64,000 bases of DNA from Oncomelania hupensis. Taxonomy: Eukaryota; Mollusca; Gastropoda; Littorinimorpha; Pomatiopsidae. The notes under the pieces are model-generated. The model was not told the origin of the DNA and did not search any database. It worked only from the letters and a program-made list of their open reading frames with translations. The DNA lies in contig CM072512.1 in the NCBI GenBank assembly GCA_036898135.1, positions 43,666,944 through 43,730,943 on the forward strand, given 5' to 3'. A program made the translations under genes and the position numbers. Each line of letters starts with the position of its first letter. The stretch's first letter is position 1. Below, one piece after another: positions 21,365-63,203 of the stretch.

Positions 21365-21850
21365 AACTCTGATCTGTATAAAAGATCTGCTGAAACAAAT
21401 CCCAAGGGTAACACTGAAGGCACTCCAGCCAGTCACTTTACAATAAAGGCATCCCATGCAGGTGACACTGATGCTATAAATTTATCGCACCCCAATTTAT
21501 AAAAACAAAATAGAATATAACCAACATCATTATAAAATAATAAAACATGTACATATAAAATGCCTACCTTGCTAAATAATAATACCATAGAAAGCCCTAG
21601 GGACCATTTGGCAGATATTTCCCAATATTTCCAAAAGACCCCATACTCAAATGAGGAGTTCTGGGAGAGTTTTAAAGGAAAAAGGTATTTGGCAAAGAAG
21701 ATAGTAGATTGATAGAACAGATTAGGAATGAGAAAGAACAAATAAGAATGACAGAAACAGTGGTAATTTAAAGCACTACATTTTTACAAAGTGGAAATAC
21801 TGTTTATACAGAAAACCCCAGAACCCCAACAGAGGTAAGACATACATTTA
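21365..21850 (-). repeat. Interspersed repeat family B, copy 4 (inverted)
   Basis: Minus-strand copy of the 17.3-19.1 kb family. It shows the complement of GTATAAACAGTATTTCCACT near 21800, of GGGATGCCTTTATTGTAAAG near 21440 and of GCAGATCTTTTATACAGATC near 21380. Its 5' end retains CTCTGTTGGGGTTCTGGGG, like copy 2's GTTGGAGTGCCGGGGG. Confidence 0.75.
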
Positions 21851-24100
21851 CACCTGTGCAAAATCGTCTCATTACTGGGGTATTATTTCATTACAAGGCA
21901 AGAAATTATCGGATTTGAACAATCCAAAGCTTGTGCAAAAATGTTATATTACTTATAACTGACAAATGGAAACTGATTCTGTAAGTGATATACCATGGAG
22001 AGAAAGACATATTTGTGATGTTCAAATCTGAAATTCGCTGATGATGAGCAAAGCTGATTAAAAGGTCCAAACAATCCGTTGAAACAGCAAGAATGATTTA
22101 AAACGACTGTTTCAAATTATAACATTTGTAGCCTCAAAACACTCACAGAATTAAATTTGAATGAAACACACGCACTTGCTCAAAAACTCAAGGCTATTGT
22201 GCACACAAGATTTCGTAATATTTTCTGCAAGCTCATCATATTGTGATCGGCACTTCTCAAGTACTGCGATGGGACATAATATCAATGTATTACTTGGAAA
22301 AATAACTATAATTCAGTGTTCCCAGTAAAGATTTTTAGTTCCTTTTCTACATGATCATTCCCTAATATGATCACTGTGTGTTCGGTTGCGAACCTATTCC
22401 TACATCAAAGTATTGTTTTCTACTGTATACTTAGAGATTCATTAACAATTCGCAGCCATGTTAATTTTTACAATCTAGGACAACTGCTATGTGTAGCATT
22501 TGCTGCCAGCTGCAATTAAAATTTTACAAAGTTCTGTGATCAAAACCTTAGAAGTCCAGTGTTGCTGCAGCAGTTTTACCAGAAAATGGGCAGAAATAGA
22601 AAATGAGCAAGTACTTGATACAAAACTGCTATACATCAAGTTCTTCTTATCATGTAAGACCAAGGGGCTTTCAAGACAAAACTCCTCTTTGTCAGTTACA
22701 GTTCATATTTTATCCACAGATGATTACAAGTGATTGTAATGATCTAAGACACCTGTTTTGATTAAACCAATTAGAATGGTTGATCGTGCTTAATCTAGTA
22801 AGCAGCGTTCACTTTTGTAAGTCACAAGTATGTACTCTTCTTTGTCAGTTACACAGTTAATATTTTATTCCCAGAGGAGAGTTTTCCCCAGATATTCTTG
22901 TTTTCTCCCTCCCTTCAATAATGGTATAAGATGCAGTCTAAAATGTCAAACATAAAAACTGATTTCTATTCCCACTTCTGTAATAGCAATCTCTTCAGAA
23001 CACCACACTTTAGAGTTTAAAGGAAAAGCTTGTGATAGCATCCTGTATTATATATTATTATTGTGTGTATTCTATACACGAACTGTAGTTTCCTTCACAA
23101 CAGATGCACACTAATTTTTGTATTTTTCTACATATATTATAATAACATTATCCAATAACTGAACTGTTTGAAATTAACATTTTCAACATTGATTTTCACT
23201 CTCTATACTAAAAATAAATAAAATTTATATTACAATAAAATACAGTATCACGACCACAACAAAAATCAGCTTACAAAAACCAAAGATTTCATTAGTAACA
23301 ATTTCAGCAGAACAAAATTATAATCAAATTTCAACAATTAAAATGTCAAGGAGTTGCACAACAATCATCAAATAAAGACAAACATCACAAAGGGGTAAAA
23401 AAAGCCATGAAATATTATATGAACAATGTACCAACTCAACCCGGCCAATTAAAAATAAATTAGGCAGATAAATACATAACCAAAAAAGCATGACACCTTT
23501 CACGTGACATTCTCCACAACAAAATTCCAGAACATGTACAATATAAAACCCATTGCCAAACCATAGCATATTTTAATGCTACTTACATGGAAAATATTAT
23601 AACTTGGACTTGACAGCTGGAGAATAAAAATTTTATTTTTTTTTCTTGTGGGGCACATATCAACCACTCAAAGCTTTGTACGATTTGACATTACAACGGA
23701 CATTAATATTCAACAACAGACACTATGTTTTAATAATGATCAGCAGAGCGCTATGGCAGTTTCTGAAGGAGTAAAAAATGCAATTAGTACTGAAGTAACA
23801 GAATTGACATAGTGGAACATACTTCATAGGCACTTTTTTCTTGTACATCTAGTGAACTAGTGAAACAGTATTTAAGTACTAGAGTATGGTGAACATGTAC
23901 GGAATAAAGGTGGCAGTAAAAATTAATGTACATTGCTGGAATAAAACCTCTGAAGTACAGGCCAGACAATTTTTTTTTCATTAAAGCACATTTGGGACCC
24001 TGTCAGTCAATCAAAGTCTTTGTATTGCAGCTAATAAACAGAATTCTTTAAAACAACATTTCTCGTCAATATATGTTGTGTTATACACATTACCCCCTCT
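21851..24100. other. No gene seen
   Basis: AT-rich intergenic sequence without recognisable coding or repeat structure. Confidence 0.5.
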
Positions 24101-24109
24101 ATAACTGAA

Positions 24110-24682
24110 AGCGTACTGCCCGACGACAACATCACATCTCCCCAACTTGCAAATACAACGTACAAAACACTGCTGCCAGAGTTGTGACTCGGAAACGAAA
24201 GTCTGACCACATTACGCCATTGCTGAAAGATCTTCACTGTCTCCCTGTCAAGAAAAGAATTGACCACAAACTCCTCACCATTGTGTACAATTGTATGAAC
24301 AACTCCGCTCCCCAATATCTCAAAGAACTCGTCTCCCCTCACGAACCTCAACGTTGTCTTCGTTCTTCCTCACAACAATGGTTAAGACTTCCAAGCGTGA
24401 AGTCTGGCAACACCAACAAGAAAACATTTGGCTATCAGGCCTTCTCCAACACAGCTCCAATGCTATGGAATGGTCTTCCCATGACCTTGAAACAATCCAG
24501 CTCTGTGGCGGTTTTTAAGAGAGCCTTGAAAACGCTCTTTTTCACATCTACCAAATAAACGTTTAAGAAATCAGCTGTACATAGTTTTTGTCTGATGGCC
24601 ACATCTTAATCTCTTGTTTCCTCTCCACAAGAGCAATAAGCATGAACCTTGTAATCATGGATACCTGCGCTATACAAGTCTA

Positions 24683-24715
<33 letters not shown>
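24110..24715 (+). mobile_element. CR1/L2-type LINE 3' fragment with (ATC)n tail
   Basis: The plus-strand frame 24184-24558 reads DHITPLLKDLHCLPVKKRID, SAPQYLKELVSPHEPQRCLR, APMLWNGLPMTLKQSSSVAV and FKRALKTLFF, the reverse-transcriptase C-terminus of CR1/L2/Daphne-type LINEs. Just upstream, in another frame, the sequence reads TAARVVTR. The 3' UTR ends in an 11-unit CAT repeat (24683-24714), the usual microsatellite-type LINE tail. Confidence 0.85.
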
Positions 24716-24716
<1 letters not shown>

Positions 24717-26680
24717 TATTAACATTTAACAGTAAACACTAATCGACGCATATAAACAGATTCTTCAAACAGAAACATTTGAGATCACTAAGACTTGGGT
24801 AACTGTGAACTACACAACCAAAATATACTATAGGCCTCTATTAGAATAAGACACAAAAATTACTATTTTATAGATCTACAATATCGAGAATGATACACGG
24901 AAGCCTATAATCCAAAGAACACTGTTTTCAAGATGCGATCATTCCTTTCTTCAGTCAGGGAGAGGGAAAGAGGGGGAAGTCCACGAAAACAAACAAGATA
25001 AATAGTAACATGCTTTTAAAAGTAAAATAAATAAAAATACAGACAACTACCAACACATAGAACAATCCAAATCGTCACAGATTATACATACCCCTCAACC
25101 ATGAAACATACGATACCAAAGATAAAAATGCATGAATGAACGTTTTTATAGCATTTCAATGATTATTTTACATTAACTTCGGAAAATTTATATTTTATCT
25201 GGGAATATATAGACCCACACTGCTACATTTCTGCACAGTTGCGAGTCAAAATGTAAAAAGGAGTCCTAGTGTAAACGTGTCCCTTGAATGTGGAATTCCG
25301 GAATGCATACACCGACTTCAACATCTGAATCTTCTACATTCAGGTAAATTATGATATGACTATGAGTGATCTTTTTAAAATTACCAAGCGGTTACAGATT
25401 CAGTTACACTGTCAAAACCATTATGCACATACATTTTGATTTTTTTAGGAAGCAACACGTGATATGATTTTTGTGTTTATCCTCTTTTTGAATCCATATC
25501 GTCATTCCAGTCTTTATTACTACAACAAACGGCAAAACAATTAATTCCATCAACCTGGGCTAAATTAGTAATTGTTTCATCCTACAGAAATATGGAAAAG
25601 GATCATGCGAAATTTGTTTGCAAACGAATAAAAATAAACATGCTCTTCTAAAGAATCTGTACAGCGTGTTGATGTTAATTCCACAGTAAAATGTGCCTGA
25701 TAATGATATGTTTGGATCCATTCCTACAGTGATAGCAGATGATCAGCTAACACTGCCTCAACACATGATTATTCAAATCAGACATGCATCATCACAAACC
25801 AGTGCAAATGCAATTTCAACAAAATGTAATTCAGAAACTAGATACAGGAAGTACTGCACAAGAGCCAGTAAGAAAACCATGGAAATAAGTATAATTCTTA
25901 AGTACAGAAACAAACAAGTCTGCAGTGTTTAAACTATTTTGTGCAAATATTTTGTAGAAACAGCACCCTAAAATATTATGAACAACCACAACAGCAAAAG
26001 CTAAACTGAACACAAATCTTGTTCACTATCTTACTGTGTGTGTGTGTGTGTGGGGGGGGGGGGGGGGTAGTTTTTTTTTTTTTAAGTGACGAATCACTCA
26101 AGATATGCCCGACAATATTTCTAATGAATAAGATACTTTTCAAACAAGAACTAATAACATCCAAACCAACCACATTTCTGAAGATTACATTCTGAACCAC
26201 ACTTGTGAGCTTTTGCTTTCTTTCATTTTGGTTTTTGTTCTGAAGTCAAATTGTCAACAACCACACTGTAGTTCACCGATCTATAGACCCCTACCCCCAA
26301 ACCTTCCTGACAAAAAGCTTCATTGGGTTTTTGTTATGCTTTGAAATATGTACAATACAACACTCCTGTTTCATTTGCTGTTGACGATGTTTAAAGAAAC
26401 ACTACAACGCTGAGGTGCATGCAGGGTACAGCATATCATACACACAAACTCCAGTAGCTGGTTAAAAAAGTTGCTTGTTTATCAAAGAGCGCTAATTCTG
26501 TAGTCCTGGAATAGTCTCTTCACCAAAGAATGAGGATTCTGCATTCCTATCCAGGGCATATTCAACGGAACTTTCAATTTCTCCACATGCGACTCACCTT
26601 TCTCACGGGCAAGCCCCAAACTTGGAACATCTGTTGGTAGGTTGTTTGAAAATTGTGTTCAAGTGTAAAGTATTTATCAC
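24716..26680. other. CEP131 3' flank, no other gene seen
   Basis: AT-rich. Contains a (TG)n-(G)n tract at 26036-26067. Nothing else supportable. Confidence 0.45.
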
Positions 26681-27245
26681 AGATCCTATCCCAAAACTCG
26701 TTGGGGCACCACAGATGATTGTTTAACCAGTGTACTCCATCTTTCTCTGTCCTCAGCAACCCTCATGGCTTCGCTCAGTTTTAAGCCAGTCCATTCTTGA
26801 ATGTTGTCCTCTCACCTCTTTTTCTGTCTCCCTCTTCTTGCACCGTGTCTAGCAGGATGATCTTTGCAAGACCAGATGCTCTGGTGATATGGCCATACCA
26901 TCGGAGTTTCCATTTCTTCACCATTCTGAGCATGTTAACGTGATTGTCCAATGGCTTGTGTGATGGTCTGTCGTTGGCGATGTGCTTGATATAGGAAATG
27001 TCAAGAAGTTTTCTGTAGCACTTTATCTCCATGCTTTGTATTCTTTGTTGTACATCTGCTGTGAGGATCCATGTTTTGCAAGAGTGTAGGAATATGAAGA
27101 TGACAAGGGAGCGCAGCAGCCTTACCTTGGAGTGTAGACTGATGGTCCTGTCTTTCCAAATGGGCTTCAATCAGTCATGGCAGCAGTTGTTTGTGCTATA
27201 CTGGGGAGGACTTCCTGTCGGGACCCATTGTCTGATACAATTACT
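26681..27245 (-). mobile_element. LINE 3' fragment, copy 4
   Basis: Same LINE family as 1835, 4772 and 6595, and the longest copy. The minus strand reads KPIWKDRTISLHSKVRLLRS, QRIQSMEIKCYRKLLDISYI, then KLRWYGHITRASGLAK. A frame change loses the GGRRRGRQKK segment. It ends at GGGATAGGATC. It lies just past the CEP131 stop codon, probably in its 3' UTR or flank. Confidence 0.8.
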
Positions 27246-27407
27246 TCTAAATATTTGAAGATGTGCACCACGTTATCACAGATTCTGCTGTTCAATTCAA
27301 TGAACATTTTAAGTATCTTCAAAGCTGTTTCCTTCTAGTGTTCCTCTCATTTAAAAAGTATACAGCCACCAAAAAGATGGCACTGTATAAGTTTTCATGC
27401 TTCATGT

Positions 27408-41721
<14,314 letters not shown>

Positions 41722-43166
41722 CTGACGATGAGCAAAATTATTAACACAAGCAAGGGTGTACAGTTGTATCTGCATGTACCGGCCCCTGGAAATAAAAGCC
41801 ACCTGCACGATACCACCACTAAGGTCGGGCACCGACCACTTTTCAACAGCAGCCGTTAAAATAATGGCCACTAGCTCAAAGCGAAATGGGGACAACAATT
41901 TTAGGTCTTGATCGTATTTTTCACTCACTAATAGCAGGTAAACTGAGATACCCAGTCACTAAATTCGAACAAGATTTTAGCCTCGAAGCCTATGCCTACT
42001 AACTCTCGGGTGTGAGAGGCGAAATTTCATAGGTCTACTTCCTATATTATTCTATCCTATCCTATGCCAAGTTTGTTTTGCAGATATTGATGCAATAACA
42101 TTAGTTTGACTTTCAAAACAATGCAGCTTGTTTTTTAACCTGAAACAGTGAAATTAGCTTGAAAACAATGACACAGGTTTTGAGCTAAATGACAATGAAA
42201 TTGGGTGTGACGACAGCGAATTTGGTAGACTATAATTATGTAGATGGGAAATCTTCATTCATTATGTGTAACGTCTTGTTCATTTCATTTGTGCCATTTA
42301 GGTTAACAATTCACTTTTGAGGCAAATTGTTATTTCTGTCTTTACATTATAATATACTTGACTTTCATATTTTGCTTTCTTTTTTTTTTCTTTTTTTTTT
42401 CTTTCTATAAAGCGATGTAAGCTCTAGTGAGGAAGGGCACTGTACAAATGGTTATTATTATTATTGTTAAAGTTATACCATCCTTTCAGTCGGGATACAT
42501 CTCTTATTCCCATTTCAGTCGCGGAAACAAAATGGCTGCTGTTATTGTCTATCGCAAAATCGCAGACGACAACATGCCAGAAATCGCATTTTCGTGACTG
42601 AATTCACTCCTTCGACAAATTCAGATTCAGGAGGAACAACAGTATAGACCTAACGGGCGAAAATACAAGTGGTGGATCGGCGTGGATCTTTGCCACTACA
42701 AGTTCATTTATTAAATAAATTAATGTCCTCAGATACATGAGCGTATAAAGGATATAAATATTATACTAAATGTTAAATGTCTAAAAATGTCCTGAGGCCA
42801 CTTCCTTTTAGGACCACAATTAAAATAAATTTAAAAGTCAGGGAAAGGACAGTCATTCATTTCAAATACACAAGGTTCTCATATCACTTCGCTTTAATGC
42901 TATTGGCTCAGTGCTTTGTGGCATTTGACGCATGTGCAGTAGCAGGAATTCCCCTGTTCTAAATATAGCACATAAAAATAGCTCTAGAATACTTATTCCG
43001 CTGGAGTGTGTCATGCATACCAATTTATGCTTAAAAAAATCTTGAATAGCTATACCGGTTTAGCCGATATTCTAGTATCAAGTTATCCCTTCTTCATGGA
43101 TATGGCCTCTGATATTCCAAGCTATCATAGAATGCTATGTGCATTCACAGAAACAGCAATGTTGAA
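41722..43166. other. Sequence left of the gap; no exon found
   Basis: Holds a CR1/L2-like tail (42405-42470; TAAAGCGATGTAAGCTCTAG, GGGCACTGTACAAATGG, TTA units) and a stray CCTATCCTAT at 42053. No upstream CEP131 exon (minus) and no upstream CNOT3 exon (plus) is recognisable. Confidence 0.6.
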
Positions 43167-43666
43167 NNNNNNNNNNNNNNNNNNNNNNNNNNNNNNNNNN
43201 NNNNNNNNNNNNNNNNNNNNNNNNNNNNNNNNNNNNNNNNNNNNNNNNNNNNNNNNNNNNNNNNNNNNNNNNNNNNNNNNNNNNNNNNNNNNNNNNNNNN
43301 NNNNNNNNNNNNNNNNNNNNNNNNNNNNNNNNNNNNNNNNNNNNNNNNNNNNNNNNNNNNNNNNNNNNNNNNNNNNNNNNNNNNNNNNNNNNNNNNNNNN
43401 NNNNNNNNNNNNNNNNNNNNNNNNNNNNNNNNNNNNNNNNNNNNNNNNNNNNNNNNNNNNNNNNNNNNNNNNNNNNNNNNNNNNNNNNNNNNNNNNNNNN
43501 NNNNNNNNNNNNNNNNNNNNNNNNNNNNNNNNNNNNNNNNNNNNNNNNNNNNNNNNNNNNNNNNNNNNNNNNNNNNNNNNNNNNNNNNNNNNNNNNNNNN
43601 NNNNNNNNNNNNNNNNNNNNNNNNNNNNNNNNNNNNNNNNNNNNNNNNNNNNNNNNNNNNNNNNNN
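43167..43666. other. Assembly gap, exactly 500 N
   Basis: Five hundred N. A round size is normally a placeholder for an unknown distance. The 5' parts of both flanking genes are missing here. Confidence 0.98.
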
Positions 43667-49147
<5,481 letters not shown>

Positions 49148-51600
49148 GTCTGTGCTGTGTGTGTGTGAGCGATTGAGGAAGCCTGCTTTTGTGCAGAGAC
49201 GCACTATAGAAAAATTACACAATTGGCAAATGCTGGCCATTGGACTTACGACATACTGCCGAATGAGGATGGCACTTCCTCATCAATGACTGGTCGTCCA
49301 AGGATCTCAAGAGGCTATGCAGTCAATCACAGACTGTGGACCCTCCAGTGCAGCGTGTTATGTGTGTTAATGGTGCAGTTGACAAGGTGACAGGGCGGGA
49401 CTAGCCTTTCTGCAGCACCAATGTGGCCGTCCAAGAACAACACGTAGTTTGTGCTTACTGCTCCACTGTCATCCTTATTTCCCCTCTCTTAACACGTACA
49501 AAGATAAATGACGGCCTCTATTCCTTTGGACACCCAAGAAATCAAAATTAGCTATCTTTTGTTTCGCAGCGTCACAGTGGACTTCTGTGTGGACTACATT
49601 GCGATGCGGCTGTGGGCCATGGACTGAAATAATTGTATTCACTTCCAGTGTTCACTGCTAGCATGTGGTGAAATGACTGCACCAGTTGACTGTGCAATCT
49701 TACCATTATCGTATATTCTGTGAAAATCAAGGCTGTGATCAGGCACTTTTAACGAGATTTGCCATCATCTCTATCATCACTTGTTTTTAGTACATTTTAG
49801 GTACCTCAGGAACAATGTTACTTATTATTACAGTTGATAAAGAAGTGAGCCATGTTGTTTTTTTTCCACAGGATGCATTGTAAGAAAGGGAATATTTATA
49901 TTTATCGTTATGTTTAATATTTTTTAACGTATTAAATTTATTAGTATTGCTTTGTGCACATAATAGGTTTTATTTCCCCTTCGGTTGATGTGAATGGAGG
50001 TCTCGTAGTTCAGTAACTATTAATTACTTTCTTTTTTCAAAGTGACATTAAAAAACAAAATGCATATTTTTAAAAATAATCGAGGAATGAAATGCAGGTT
50101 TGTTATGTAAAGGACCAAATTTTATTTGAAATTTAAGTTAATGGCCTATTCCAGCAAGACTTCAACTTGTGCTCATTGCACAGTCTTTGAATACAGCTGC
50201 TGACCAGATTCTATTTTCTTGAGCAGCTGTAGTGGCAGTTGCTTGCCTACAGATGTTTGAAAAATTCACCCCCAGACCTTCACAGTGTAGCTCCCTTTCT
50301 GTCCTTTCACTGTACTGTTATCATCATCACATCTCTTTGGAATCATCACATATCTGCAGAATGGCTGGTCATTATGACCTGTATTGGAGCAGAAAGGTGG
50401 GGTGTGCGTGTACATGCGCTAGGCTGTGTTGGGTGCAAGATGACGCTGTATAATGTAAATGGAATCTTAATAATTGTTGAGTGGAGTGTGTGATTGACTG
50501 AGCACTGCCTACCCACCTGACCCCCCCGTGTTACTACTACTTGTTACTGCTTGATTATATCACCACAAGTAGTTGGTGCGTATGATGGGTAAATGTGTGA
50601 ATGGAGAGAAAGTACAAACACAGAACAAATCTTTTCACCATGGTGCTACTTGTGCATGTGGCGGGCGACTTGTCTCCTATGCAATGCTGTGATCATCATG
50701 GGAAACAAAACTCTGTGTTTGGAGTGTAGTAGGCATAAGTTCTTTTTTCTTCTTTTTTTTAAAAGGTGTGCTAGACTTGCATTTGTATTAAAGAGTTTAT
50801 CATTTTGTTCAAGGTACGAGACGCGAGATGAAAACATGTTGCAAACAGAACTGTCATTGTCACTATGTGCGCAGTTTGGCAGGTCCAAATCGACATATGA
50901 AAGTGTGCATTTTCATTATTTGTGAGTACTAGGAGTGCATCAGGCAGTATTTTGGCTTATACGTGTGCAAGTGAGGAAAAGATCTCTGCTGATTCTTAGT
51001 AAAGTTTCTTTTAATTGTTGAAAAAATGTGGAATAAATTTCCCTCCCAGTCAAAATTGCATTGTGTACAAGTGTTAGATTGTTTTGAAGTGGCCTAAAGA
51101 GTATTGTACGAGTGTGTGATATAAGCCAGACAGTTGTGAGTTGGTGCGTAACAGTGGGGCAGAAGGTGGTTGTGTAGTTGACCTAGCATTTTGTGGTTGG
51201 GCGTCCAGCCAGTGCGTGTGGAGTCCGTGATCCTCAGCAATGTCAGGCAGAGTGAGATGTGCAAGCTAATGATCAACTTGTTGGTTTTTAGTACAGTGCG
51301 CTCTGTCAACTGTGTCCTTATTTTTGTACAGCATGTGGCATAGTGTCTCTGCACAGCTTCTCTGCCTCATGGGCTGGTGGCTTTTACCGGTCTCTGGGGC
51401 TATTTGTAAATAATTTTAAAAGGGTAGCTGTGACTCAGGTGACATTCGTGGCACATGCAGTTATGAAAAACGTCTTAAAAACAAATAAAAATACACATGC
51501 TTGACTCAATGTACCTACTGTGTTCGACTTGAAGTTTTGCTGTTATTATGTTAGCAGGTTTTGTGTGTTCGTTTATTTTAATATGTGTTTGACTCGATAC
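49148..51600 (+). other. CNOT3 3' UTR and downstream flank
   Basis: No ORF of note. AATAAA occurs at 51032-51037 and 51486-51491, so the UTR could be long, but the end cannot be fixed. Confidence 0.4.
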
Positions 51601-51621
51601 ACCAACTGTGTTTGACCCACA

Positions 51622-51831
51622 CAGCCCTGAAAATGAAAAAAGGGTCCCACTAGCCTTTGGCTAGTAACTTAAAAATTTTACTAGCCAAACTAAAACTTTT
51701 ACTAGCCAAACTAAAAAAAAAAGTTCATTTTAGCCCACTCGCATTTGGCGACTAAAGTTTTTTTTTTTTTTGTCGCCAATTTTTTGTTTCACTAGCCATG
51801 GCGACTAAATTAGTTGCCATTTTCAGGCCTG
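51622..51831. mobile_element. Small foldback element with 5-bp direct repeats
   Basis: The left end CAGCCCTGAAAATGAA and the right end, reverse-complemented, CAGGCCTGAAAATGGCAA are inverted, and CCACA flanks both sides. Internally CACTAGCC and TTTTACTAGCCAAACTAAAA repeat. A non-autonomous hAT-like element is the best guess, given CAG termini as in 44543-45557. Confidence 0.6.
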
Positions 51832-52084
51832 CCACATATTTGCACCAAAATATGCGCATGTTAGCTGTTGTATCTTTTTTTCTTTGTGTGTGTGTGTATT
51901 ATTGTGGTTTTTTTCTTTGTGTGTGTGTATTGTATTTTTTTCTCTTTGTATGTTTTTGTTCTTTGTGTGTGATTTGTGTTTTTTTTTCTTTGTGTGTGTA
52001 CTGATTTGTTTCTTTAACAAAACGTTAATATGATTATGCTCAGTAACATAATTATGCCATAAAACGCTCCTACTATGTTCTATC

Positions 52085-52515
52085 AATCATATCTAATATC
52101 TTCTTCACTATCACCTTTTTTTTTTCTTGAAAATTCTCCCAAAACTCCTCATTTGTGTATGGGGTCGGCTTGGGGATATTGGATGCTTTCTGCCAAATAG
52201 TTACTAGGGTATTATTTAGCAATGTAGGCATTTTTTATGTACATGTTTTGTTAATATTTTATAATTATGTTTATATCTTATTTTGTTTTTGTAAACAAGG
52301 GGTTCGATGAATTAGAATACAGCCTCAGCGTCCCCTCCATGGGATGCCTTTATTGTAAAGTAACTGGCTGGTGGAATGCCTTCAATCTTACCATCAGAGT
52401 TGTTTAAGCAGATCTTTTCTTCGGATCAAGGGTGAGTCCTCTTTCAACCAAGTTGTGGTCATGATTCAGCTCTGTGCAGCCCACTGGACCCTATAAACAA
52501 TTACTAGATAACTAA
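52085..52515 (+). repeat. Interspersed repeat family B, copy 5
   Basis: Reads GGATGCTTTCTGCCAAATAG, GGGATGCCTTTATTGTAAAG, GCAGATCTTTTCTTCGGATC and ends CACTGGACCCTATAAACAAT plus an ACTA-type tail, as in the copies at 17.3-19.1 kb and 21.4 kb. Confidence 0.75.
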
Positions 52516-52733
52516 CATAAAACACTATTTTTGTTCTTCAGTAGCAGAAAGATACATTACAACAAAATTTACATACAAAGATGTAAAAGTAAGATCTCGA
52601 TCTTGCAGTAAGCATTTAGTTCATTGTTGGATGACATTAGTAATTTTATATTCCCACCTAGTAAAAGTATTTGTTCTGATTGCACTTGTCAACTCCGGTG
52701 CTTGACAAAAATACGGATACAACTCGAGTCGGT

Positions 52734-52810
52734 CAAGGCAGCTTGCAAAATCGACGCACTGTCAAATGTCTCGAACAACATAACATTATGAAACGCATGT
52801 ATCCATTCTA
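52734..52810 (+). repeat. 77-bp direct repeat, left copy
   Basis: CAAGGCAGCTTGCAAAATCG through CCATTCTA; repeated at 54188-54264 with seven differences. The two copies bracket the first exon of the PH-domain gene. Confidence 0.8.
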
Positions 52811-53830
52811 ATTTATTTGCAAGCATTCTCCAGCGGACCAGCCAAGATATACAACAGAAAAGATGGTAAGATCAGCGAAGTAATAAAATAAACTTAAATC
52901 TTTATTCTCCAAAAAATAGTGAAAATTTCAGGTGTTGAACATCTAAACAATTAATACACGTAATTATACAGTGACAACTACGTAGGAGTATATATCCGAG
53001 TAATATACATAGGACATATTATAAACATAATAAACTATGTTTCCATTTACAAAACAAAAACTTAAAACATATGGAAACAAATTAGTAATAACAAAGTGAT
53101 AAAGGAATACACTTGTGTAAATAGTAAAAAAAAAATATCTTGCCTCAGCACATTCACAGCACTTCTTACATGAAAGAGGGGGTTTCGAGCACAACCACCT
53201 ACCCATCCCCTCCTCCCTCCCCCCCCCCCCCAACTGCTAGGTGGCTCTTTCTCTCTCAGGTCCATAGGTCCTAATGCTGTTATCCTCTCTCTCTCTTTCT
53301 CGCTCTGAAAACCGTAGTGATCAACCGTCCACCCAGGCGGGATTTTTTCAAAGGGGCGTCAAGAATACCTCGTTTTGTTTAATGATGCTGCACAAGCACG
53401 ACAAAGGAACTTGTATTAATCGGCAATCATGCTATGCGCGGATAGTGTGAAAATGGAATTATCAGGATAGACAACTAATAGGACACAGAATTTGTTGTAT
53501 AAGGCTTATTTCCCTTCGTTTACTTCCGTGTTGACAGAGAAGTTATTCTTTTATTTCTTGCAAACAAAAACTTGTAAATAATTAGGAAGCTGGATCACTT
53601 TAGATAACAGACATAAAAGGCATATAAAAGAATACAACATTTTTTCTTGTCCTTTATAGAAAAGATATATCTTCAGGTGAAACGCTGGATCTGCTAAGTA
53701 AACAAGGAAGTAAAAACTAAATTTCAGAAAACTATAGTGAAGGAGGAGGGTTTAGACTAGTGTTAAAGGCACGCTATCTGTCAATCAAGTAATAGAAGTT
53801 GTGTACTTAACTGCCACGAGACAGAAGAGC
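52811..53830. other. Upstream region of the PH-domain gene
   Basis: AT-rich with a poly(C) run near 53221-53230 and short CT runs near 53288-53306. It must contain the promoter and 5' UTR if 53831 is the true start, but no core promoter element is convincing. Confidence 0.35.
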
Positions 53831-63022
<9,192 letters not shown>

Positions 63023-63203
63023 GTATGTTTAAAGCAGCAACTCCACCAATGCAAAAAGTAGGCACAAATTTGCTGGCAAATTCAACTCGCAAACAAAACA
63101 ATAATGTTCAGCATTAGGTTTGAATTATATTATATGATTTATGTTTCAATGACCTTTTTTGCGGTGGTGTAGTGATTTGTGCACACACTAGCAATGTTTC
63201 ATG

